A stretch of 64,000 bases of DNA. Origin: Sedimentisphaerales bacterium. GTDB taxonomy: Bacteria; Planctomycetota; Phycisphaerae; Sedimentisphaerales; Anaerobacaceae. Each line of letters opens with the position of its first letter. Position 1 is the stretch's first letter. The translations under genes were made by a program, and so were the position numbers. The DNA is taken from contig JAFGEF010000030.1 of the NCBI GenBank assembly GCA_016931715.1, forward strand, positions 1 through 64,000, written 5' to 3'. The notes under the pieces were generated by a model that made no database searches, was not told the origin of the DNA, and saw only the letters and a program-made list of their open reading frames with translations. Positions 58,358-64,000 of the stretch are shown here, one piece after another.

Positions 58358-58778
58358 ATTTGTCTTGATTGGAGCCACTGCATTTCCTATTCACGGCTAT
58401 TCTCGTGCGACGTTAGATACTGACATTTTTATTCAACCTGAAAAGAAAAATGCTCAAAGAACTTTTAAAGCTCTAAAAGAATTCGGGTATGATATAAGAG
58501 ACTTAACTATTGAGGAGCTTTTAACCAAAAAAATCCTGTTCCGCCAATATCTCGTCGAAGCAGATTTTCATCCTGTTGTGACCGGAATTACATTCGAGCA
58601 AGTCTGGAAAAATAAAATTAAAGCTAAATTTGGAAATACTTATGTCTGGATTGCTTCACTGGACGACATTATAACAATGAAAAAAGCCGCCGCACGACCA
58701 AAAGACATAGAAGATTTGAAATACTTAAAAAAATTAAAAAGACAAAAATATTATAAAACACGCCACAAAGAATTGTGA
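58311..58778 (+). CDS. nucleotidyltransferase-fold protein (DUF6036/AbiEii-like)
   Basis: This 155-residue protein has the minimal nucleotidyltransferase signature FVLIGATAFPIHGYSRATLD followed by TDIFIQPE, where D-x-D of TLDTDIF is the metal site. ASLDDIITMKKAAARPKDIE near the C-terminus matches the D-x-x-x-x-K-x-x-x-x-R-x-K-D element of this family. Such enzymes are common toxin or phage-defense components and may add nucleotides to tRNA or proteins. Context (an overlapping small gene) fits a two-gene toxin-antitoxin-like unit. Confidence 0.8.
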   Translation: MQTEKLLKLLKENRVKFVLIGATAFPIHGYSRATLDTDIFIQPEKKNAQRTFKALKEFGYDIRDLTIEELLTKKILFRQYLVEADFHPVVTGITFEQVWKNKIKAKFGNTYVWIASLDDIITMKKAAARPKDIEDLKYLKKLKRQKYYKTRHKEL

Positions 58779-58799
58779 ATTCGTATCAATAAGTAAAAT

Positions 58800-60044
58800 A
58801 TGTACGCACTAATATCCATGTTTTTCGCACTTGCGCTGCTTGTAGCGCTTTTGCATTTTAAGGTCAGAATCGGCAGAGCAATGATGATTTCAGCATTTGC
58901 GCTTGCAATACTTCTGCGCGTGACACCGGAAAAATTTTGGGATGCGATAGTGACCGAATGGAATGATGTTCCCTTGAGCCAGACTACAGGCTACCTGTTC
59001 GTATCGCTTACCGCTCTTGTGATGTTAGTGAACGTACTTGGCATAGTGATGCAGGAAACCGGAGTTTCTCAAAAACTCTCGCCAGCGCTTCACGGCTTGT
59101 TCAGGAGCAGACGTTTCGCACTTGCGGCAATTCCCATGATGATGGGTATGCTCCCAACACCCGGCGGGATAATGCTTTCAGCTCCGATGGTTCGCGAGCT
59201 TGGGGACCATATCGGTGTGGAAAGGTCAAGACAAGCCGCGATAAATTATTTCTTCCGTCATCAGTGGGAAACAGTCTGGCCGCTGTTCCCTTCGATTCCA
59301 TTGATACAGCATATGTTGGGCATTTCCGCTTTTGCCTTGATTTCTCATAATCTCGCTTTATCTCTTACCGGAATAGTCAGCGGCGTGGTCTTTCTGCTGC
59401 TTTTCGGAATACCGCCAAAGGGCAAGGAAAAACATACTCACGCCCAGTTTATCCATAACCTGATTAATTTTGGTCATGCCTTCTGGCCGATTCTTTTTGT
59501 TGCGATACTTTACGCCGCAACAAATATTCATCCCGCAGTCGGGCTTGCAATAGCAATTCCGATTTTTCTATATTGCCATAAAGTACCAACAAAACGCTGG
59601 GCGGAATTTTTCAAATCGGGTTTCAGCTTCGATTTCGCACTGCTGATATTTGGAGCATTGCTGTTTAAAATTAATCTCGAAGCAGGAAATGCAATAGAAC
59701 AAGTGGTGACTTTTTTAACTGAAATGAATGTGCCGCAGAATTTCGTTATATTCTTTCTCCCTTTTCTCGTGGCTTTTTTAACCGGCCTGACTATGCCGAC
59801 AGTAGCAATTACTTTTCCATTCCTGCTGCCATACATCGGGACAGGTCAGGATACGTTAATCGGGCTTGAAACACTTGCCTTTTCAGGTCTCGTTTGCGGC
59901 CTTCTCCTTACTCCGGTGCATCTGTGCCTTGCACTTTCAGCAAGCTATTTCGAGACACCACTGCCGAAAATCATACTTAGATTCTTCGGACCTGTAATCT
60001 TTATCGCCTGCGCAGGTATTTTAATGGCAATATTCTTCGGGTAA
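58800..60044 (+). CDS. DUF401 family integral membrane protein (permease-like)
   Basis: This 414-residue protein has about ten membrane helices. Family features are MMGMLPTPGGIMLSAPMVRE near residue 115, and in the C-terminal half TGLTMPTVAITFPFLLPYI and TPVHLCLALSASYF. DUF401 belongs to the ion-transporter superfamily of secondary permeases; the substrate is unknown. Nothing in the neighbourhood points to it. It starts 21 bases after the nucleotidyltransferase stop and could be read through from it, though the two are unrelated in function. Confidence 0.85.
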   Translation: MYALISMFFALALLVALLHFKVRIGRAMMISAFALAILLRVTPEKFWDAIVTEWNDVPLSQTTGYLFVSLTALVMLVNVLGIVMQETGVSQKLSPALHGLFRSRRFALAAIPMMMGMLPTPGGIMLSAPMVRELGDHIGVERSRQAAINYFFRHQWETVWPLFPSIPLIQHMLGISAFALISHNLALSLTGIVSGVVFLLLFGIPPKGKEKHTHAQFIHNLINFGHAFWPILFVAILYAATNIHPAVGLAIAIPIFLYCHKVPTKRWAEFFKSGFSFDFALLIFGALLFKINLEAGNAIEQVVTFLTEMNVPQNFVIFFLPFLVAFLTGLTMPTVAITFPFLLPYIGTGQDTLIGLETLAFSGLVCGLLLTPVHLCLALSASYFETPLPKIILRFFGPVIFIACAGILMAIFFG

Positions 60045-60078
60045 AAAATAGTAATCATTCACAGAGAACTCATATTTT

Positions 60079-60325
60079 GTCATTGCGCGCCTTCCAAAAG
60101 ACTGTGCGTCCATCCAAAATCGTAAGCTCAGAGATTGCTTCGTCCTTTCAGTCCTCCTAAGAAGTTAAGACGGGTGGCAGCTTCAAGCGCAGCTTGGAGA
60201 TGGCTTGGCATGAGTTCGCCATCCCCATCCTGAAAAAAATCAGGATGAGGATGCCACCCATTATTCCAAAAAGCTAAGTTTCTTTCGCATATATCCTGTA
60301 AATCATGTACGATGCTCGCAATGAC
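60079..60325. repeat. dispersed repeat with GTCATTG ends, carrying a nested second repeat
   Basis: Outer ends GTCATTGCGCG and CTCGCAATGAC match the repeat at 48710-48793, as does AGATTGCTTCGTC inside. At 60171-60260 a different palindrome-ended repeat interrupts it (GGGTGGCA ... TGCCACCC, with a CATCCTG/CAGGATG hairpin). No gene occupies 60045-60341; an 81-codon frame here is repeat sequence. Confidence 0.65.
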
Positions 60326-60341
60326 ATTTTTAAAGGCTGCT

Positions 60342-60878
60342 TTATCTTCTAAGATGCGCTTTTGTTTGCTCAAGAGCTGCCTGAAGCTCTTCCGGCGTAA
60401 TCAGCTCAATAGCCCCGCTGACTCTAAGAACATTACACATGCCGCTATGAACAGGTTTAGGTTCATACAAAAGTATGTTTTCGCCAGGTGAATTAAGTGT
60501 CTGCCCCGGTATGTATTCATACTTCGGGCTGTTCGGCTCGGGACACTGGAATACACGCGAATCACCGACCTCGCTAACCAATTCCGCAAACGATTCAGGC
60601 AATCCATCATTGGTTATCGAGTACATCTGGATGCTTGTCCAAATAGTTCTCATATTCATGGTACATGCGGCTGCCGTTGCCTTGTTTGTTGTATTTACCA
60701 TTCCCTGAGCGTATTCCTGCCCCGCTTCTCCGGTCTGTCTAATCACCCATAACACTCCATAGCCTATGAGACCGAAAAAAATAATTGCAACAATAATATT
60801 GATTAATGTGCCGCCCCTATAACGAAGGAAACAAACCATATCATTACAATAACCAGATTTAATATTTTTTCTTCTCAC
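60342..60878 (-). CDS. divergent prepilin-like protein
   Basis: This 178-residue protein starts with GTG after AAGGAG. Around residue 20 it has RYRGGTLINIIVAIIFFGLI, which resembles the prepilin cleavage region but with GTLIN in place of GFTLIE. The charged Glu+5 needed for assembly in most prepilins is absent. The mature part includes MRTIWTSIQMYSITNDGLPE and FQCPEP, similar to the small planctomycete pseudopilin-like proteins. It may be a non-assembling relative. It is 21 bases downstream of the M50 protease gene on the same strand. Confidence 0.72.
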   Translation of the reverse strand: MRRKNIKSGYCNDMVCFLRYRGGTLINIIVAIIFFGLIGYGVLWVIRQTGEAGQEYAQGMVNTTNKATAAACTMNMRTIWTSIQMYSITNDGLPESFAELVSEVGDSRVFQCPEPNSPKYEYIPGQTLNSPGENILLYEPKPVHSGMCNVLRVSGAIELITPEELQAALEQTKAHLRR

Positions 60879-60899
60879 TATGATAACTCCTTTTATATA

Positions 60900-61511
60900 T
60901 CAAAATAACAAAGGCAATCTAAACAATTTGAAAAATAAATCCGCCACCGGTAAAATTATTATACTAAATCCGCCAAATACGAGCAAAAGAATAAATGCTA
61001 TCATTCCAAACCCTGAAAAGTACTTATACATATTTACAGCCTGCTCAGATTTCAGACTTGCATATATTATCCTCGAACCATCTAATGGCGGGATAGGAAT
61101 AAGATTGAAAACGGCGAACACGATGTTTAGAAATACGGCTACTAATAAAAAGTATTGGGCAAGAGGTATTCCATTTAACGGCAGAACATGGAAAGCTATC
61201 GCCAGAACAATCGCCAAAGATAAGTTCGAGAGTGGACCTGCTATTGCTACCAATAACATCTGGCCGCGAGTCAGAATTGAAAAATTTACAGGTACAGGTT
61301 TGGCATATCCGAAATGTGCAATTAAAGGCAGAATAATAGTACCGAATAAATCTATATGAGCTATCGGATTAAGCGTAAGCCTGCCCATTCTTTTGGCTGT
61401 ATCATCACCAAATTTATACGCCGTCCAGGCATGAGCAAATTCATGAACCGTCAGCGAAGGAAGCACAACTGCTAATGTAATTAAAAATTGTTCTATATTT
61501 ATTTTCGGCAT
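60900..61511 (-). CDS. M50 family site-2-type metalloprotease
   Basis: This 203-residue membrane protein has about five helices. The zinc-binding HExxH is HEFAH (His23, Glu24, His27), and the third ligand lies in IPIPPLDGSR (Asp144). It belongs to the small bacterial site-2 protease/FwdE-like group that cleaves within membranes. AGGATA before ATG supports the start. Its substrate is unknown. It shares a likely transcript with the prepilin-like gene downstream. Confidence 0.88.
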   Translation of the reverse strand: MPKINIEQFLITLAVVLPSLTVHEFAHAWTAYKFGDDTAKRMGRLTLNPIAHIDLFGTIILPLIAHFGYAKPVPVNFSILTRGQMLLVAIAGPLSNLSLAIVLAIAFHVLPLNGIPLAQYFLLVAVFLNIVFAVFNLIPIPPLDGSRIIYASLKSEQAVNMYKYFSGFGMIAFILLLVFGGFSIIILPVADLFFKLFRLPLLF

Positions 61512-61645
61512 TGTCTTATCCTATAACCTCTTTCAAACATAGTCAAGCAATAATGAATTATAATACTTTTATTAAAATATGTTCATTTTCACTTGCCGGT
61601 TTCTGTTTTCCTATCATGAATCTAAATGCATCAATCACTCCATCA

Positions 61646-61678
61646 ACAAAAAAAGCCACCAGTTTGACTGATGGCTTT
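61646..61678 (-). terminator. intrinsic terminator after the distal glycosyltransferase operon
   Basis: On the minus strand AAAGCCATCAG pairs with CTGGTGGCTTT (one G-U) and is followed by a run of seven T. It lies about 30 bases after the glycosyltransferase stop at 61710. Confidence 0.8.
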
Positions 61679-61709
61679 AGAATCCGAATTCGCAAATTAT
61701 TCTTATTTT

Positions 61710-62906
61710 TTATGTTTTTCGTTCTATCAATTTTAATGCCGACACTGCCAGCTTATCGCGGCTAAATTTCTCCAAAGCGACTTTCCGAGCGTTTTGCCCC
61801 ATCCGTTTAATTTCATCTCTATGAGCTTCCAAAAATTTTATTTTCTCCATAAACTGTCCGAGATTGCACAAATCACAGCCAAAACCGGCATTGTTTTCTT
61901 CGAGTATTTTTCTTTGCCAGCCTGAATAATTCAGCAAAACAGGTTTACCTGCACTTAAGGAATCGAAAAATTTGTTCGCGGAGTTTTCTTCCAGAATTTT
62001 ATAATCAGCAATTGTAACTATGGAAACATCACAAGCGGCTGTAAGAGCGGCAAGCTCATGTTTGGGCAAAGCATCGAATATTTCAACATTTTCCAATTTA
62101 AGAGTCTCAATTTTTTCGCGAAGAGTTTCTTTTTGACTTCCGTTACCTGCCAATACAAAATGAATAGCCGGATTGTTCCCCAGCTTATCAGCCGCTGCGA
62201 GTACAAATTCCAGATTATTCACTCTTCCCATCGCTCCGAAATGAAGCAGGACAAGCTTCTTTGCCCAGCCGAACCTTTCACGAATTTGCGAACCATCTAT
62301 TTCAGGTGTGAAAACGTCTGTGTCACAACTATTAGGGATAACTTCAATTCGTTTATCACCGGTTACCTTTTTAATACCACCAGCTTGTCCGGGAGAAAGA
62401 GCGACAATTGCGCGACTTTGCTTGTATATCGTTCTTTCGAGCCATAAAAGCATACGAGCTGTTACCCTGTTTTTTATAACTCCAAGCTCGATTGGTACTT
62501 CAGGCCACTGGTCACGAACTTCAAAAATAAAAGGAATACGTTTCAGCCATTTGAGAATTATCGCGGGAATCCCGACTGTTATTGGCGTGCTGGTCGCATA
62601 AATCATATCCACATTTTTCACTCGCATACCTGCGCAAATGCACAAAAAAGAAAACGAAAGAAAAGAAAATATTCTTCGCAGAAACGACTGCCTGCTGCTG
62701 TATTTCGTTCCGACAATAATAACATTTATTCCATCGATTACTTGTTTTCGACCTTTAGCTAAATCAAGTCCGCCGATATCATAACAGCCTGTTATCAATG
62801 TCACTATATGGCCGGACTTTATCCATCGCCGTGCAAATTCGTAAGAACGCGTTCCGGTGCTGCCTTGAGGTGTCGCAAAATGCTGATGTATGTAAAGAAT
62901 GTGCAT
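61710..62906 (-). CDS. GT4-type glycosyltransferase (WbuB-like)
   Basis: This 398-residue GT-B enzyme begins MHILYIHQHFATPQGSTGTR, a signature of the WbuB/aminosugar transferase group. It has FIFEVRDQWPEVPIELGVI in the N-terminal domain, and LLHFGAMGRVNNLEFVLAAA and ENSANKFFDSLSAGKPVLLN in the C-terminal domain. It probably transfers an amino sugar to a lipid-linked intermediate. It follows the next glycosyltransferase gene by two bases and is the last gene of that operon. Confidence 0.9.
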   Translation of the reverse strand: MHILYIHQHFATPQGSTGTRSYEFARRWIKSGHIVTLITGCYDIGGLDLAKGRKQVIDGINVIIVGTKYSSRQSFLRRIFSFLSFSFLCICAGMRVKNVDMIYATSTPITVGIPAIILKWLKRIPFIFEVRDQWPEVPIELGVIKNRVTARMLLWLERTIYKQSRAIVALSPGQAGGIKKVTGDKRIEVIPNSCDTDVFTPEIDGSQIRERFGWAKKLVLLHFGAMGRVNNLEFVLAAADKLGNNPAIHFVLAGNGSQKETLREKIETLKLENVEIFDALPKHELAALTAACDVSIVTIADYKILEENSANKFFDSLSAGKPVLLNYSGWQRKILEENNAGFGCDLCNLGQFMEKIKFLEAHRDEIKRMGQNARKVALEKFSRDKLAVSALKLIERKT

Positions 62907-62908
62907 AA

Positions 62909-63985
62909 TTATTTGGAAGTCAGCTTTTTATAAACTGATTCCAGAATTTTCATATTGGTGTTTCTGTCGGCGTTTTCACAAACTTTCTGCCTGTTGTGTT
63001 CAGCCGCTGCTGGAATAATTTCGGGATTAACAAGTAATTTTAAAACACAGTTAGCTAAATCTTTCGCATCGCCGACTTTGTGTAAATATCCGTTGTATTC
63101 ATTTTGTATCCAGGCGGAATTTGCGTTAATATCAGATACTATCGGGAACAATCCTGAAGCCATCGCTTCCAATAGCGACAGGCTTGCTCCATCCCACAAT
63201 GAAGCTGAAAGATATATATCATTTCGAGCAAGCAAATCAGGCAAATCATTATTGGGTATCATGCCGATAAATTTTACCTTGTCACTTAATCCAAGATTAT
63301 CTGCCTGCCTTTTCATTTCATCAAGCAATGAACCATCGCCTGCAAAAGTCATTTCAAAATCAATTCCCTTTTCTTTCAATATCGATAAGGCATTAAGAAT
63401 TGTCAAATGATCGAAGACACGCTCCATCCTTCTTGTGCAAATCATCCTCAAAACAGTTTTTTTTGCAAGTTCAGGTCTCTTTGTGAATGAAAATTTCTCT
63501 GTATCAATGCCGAGTGTAAGAACTTCGATTTTTTCTTTACTTATGCCGAGACTTAAAGCAATCTCTTCAAGTTCTTTTGATACCACATTCACACAATCAG
63601 CATAGTTAAATATTTTTTTCAGCAAAGGTCGCCAGACAATTGACTTTATACCGTTTATTAAGTCGCTTCCGTGTACAGTCACTATAGCCGGATGAAAACC
63701 TGAAACCAGGGATGCCAGTCCGCCACTCGTTGCGTAATGCGCGTGAATAATATCAGGTTTGATACTGCGAATTATTTTTCGCATCCTGAGCATACTTAAC
63801 GGATATTTCCATTTGCCCTGCGTTTGCGAATATTTTTTACCAAATCCCGTATCGTATGTAGGCACGTCCCTTTCCGGGCCTGGTGACAAACAGACAAAAT
63901 ACACATCGTGACCAGCCTGCCTGAAATATTCAAGATAAGGACCAATATGAGAAAATGTTCCGGTTGAAATAAAACAAATGCGCAT
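62909..63985 (-). CDS. GT4-type glycosyltransferase
   Basis: This 358-residue GT-B enzyme begins MRICFISTGTFSHIGPYLEY. It has HAHYATSGGLASLVSGFHPA, AIVTVHGSDL, and in the C-terminal domain MTFAGDGSLLDEMKR, then ASLWDGASLSLLEAMASGLF (E-x7-E). It is the most upstream gene visible of a second, smaller polysaccharide operon that probably extends past the window end. The ATG at 63985 is close to the window edge; nothing upstream can be read. Confidence 0.9.
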   Translation of the reverse strand: MRICFISTGTFSHIGPYLEYFRQAGHDVYFVCLSPGPERDVPTYDTGFGKKYSQTQGKWKYPLSMLRMRKIIRSIKPDIIHAHYATSGGLASLVSGFHPAIVTVHGSDLINGIKSIVWRPLLKKIFNYADCVNVVSKELEEIALSLGISKEKIEVLTLGIDTEKFSFTKRPELAKKTVLRMICTRRMERVFDHLTILNALSILKEKGIDFEMTFAGDGSLLDEMKRQADNLGLSDKVKFIGMIPNNDLPDLLARNDIYLSASLWDGASLSLLEAMASGLFPIVSDINANSAWIQNEYNGYLHKVGDAKDLANCVLKLLVNPEIIPAAAEHNRQKVCENADRNTNMKILESVYKKLTSK

Positions 63986-64000
63986 TTTTTTACTGCTCGT

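Noticed and set aside
60128-60373. 81-codon open frame on the minus strand
   Set aside because: It is translated repeat sequence (the palindromic unit at 60171-60260 and its flanks) with no ribosome-binding site.
60880-61359. 159-codon frame opposite the M50 protease
   Set aside because: The opposite strand encodes a metalloprotease with intact motifs, so this is a shadow.

Overview
The window looks like a chromosomal segment of a planctomycete, most likely class Phycisphaerae (inference). The reasons are short PEP-CTERM proteins ending in a P-x-PGA-x-LLG-x-x-GL sorting signal, an exosortase with an EpsI-type partner, prepilin-like proteins with a C-terminal H-x9-D element, a DUF4159 remnant, a PEGA-domain lipoprotein, a PheT without the OB domain, and AT-rich intergenic DNA carrying dispersed palindromic repeats. 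No rRNA or species marker is present, so the rank is uncertain.

Layout. 0.5-3.8 kb: carB on the plus strand behind a good sigma70-type promoter. 3.7-8.5 kb (minus): a three-gene operon of a methylene-THF reductase / MTHFR_C / pterin-methyltransferase fusion, AhbD and AhbC; the last two are radical SAM enzymes of the siroheme-dependent heme pathway. 8.6-47.5 kb (minus): one large exopolysaccharide and exosortase locus. Read in its own direction it runs: a WecA-WecG fusion (initiation plus second sugar), a Wzz/BY-kinase, two deacetylase-type proteins, a helical-repeat protein, an O-antigen ligase/polymerase-like protein, a sulfotransferase, a secreted beta-helix protein, a Wzx-like flippase, about nine glycosyltransferases, a CDP-glycerol-type transferase, a GNAT protein, a DUF362 / CapK-like pair, EpsI, exosortase, three PEP-CTERM proteins and a 1468-residue membrane-anchored TPR protein.

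47.5-61.7 kb is a mosaic of single genes and repeats: tRNA-Arg(TCT) with a consensus promoter and a decayed half-copy upstream, two copies of a MITE-like inverted-repeat element (one copy lies inside the polysaccharide locus), a small lipoprotein, a possible structured RNA, a DUF4159 pseudogene, two prepilin-like proteins, pheT, an orphan HicB-like ORF, a DUF1780 protein, a nucleotidyltransferase with a small overlapping partner, a DUF401 permease and an M50 metalloprotease. 61.7-64.0 kb (minus): two more GT4 glycosyltransferases, closed by an intrinsic terminator and probably continuing beyond the window.

How the genes fit together (inference). The polysaccharide locus has what a Wzx/Wzy-type pathway needs: lipid-linked initiation, sugar addition, flipping, polymerisation, chain-length and tyrosine-kinase control, and modification by deacetylation, sulfation and possibly glycerol-phosphate-like groups. 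The adjoining exosortase would sort the three PEP-CTERM proteins to the cell surface together with this polymer, and the large TPR protein is a candidate scaffold. All functional calls come from reading protein motifs; no database search was run.
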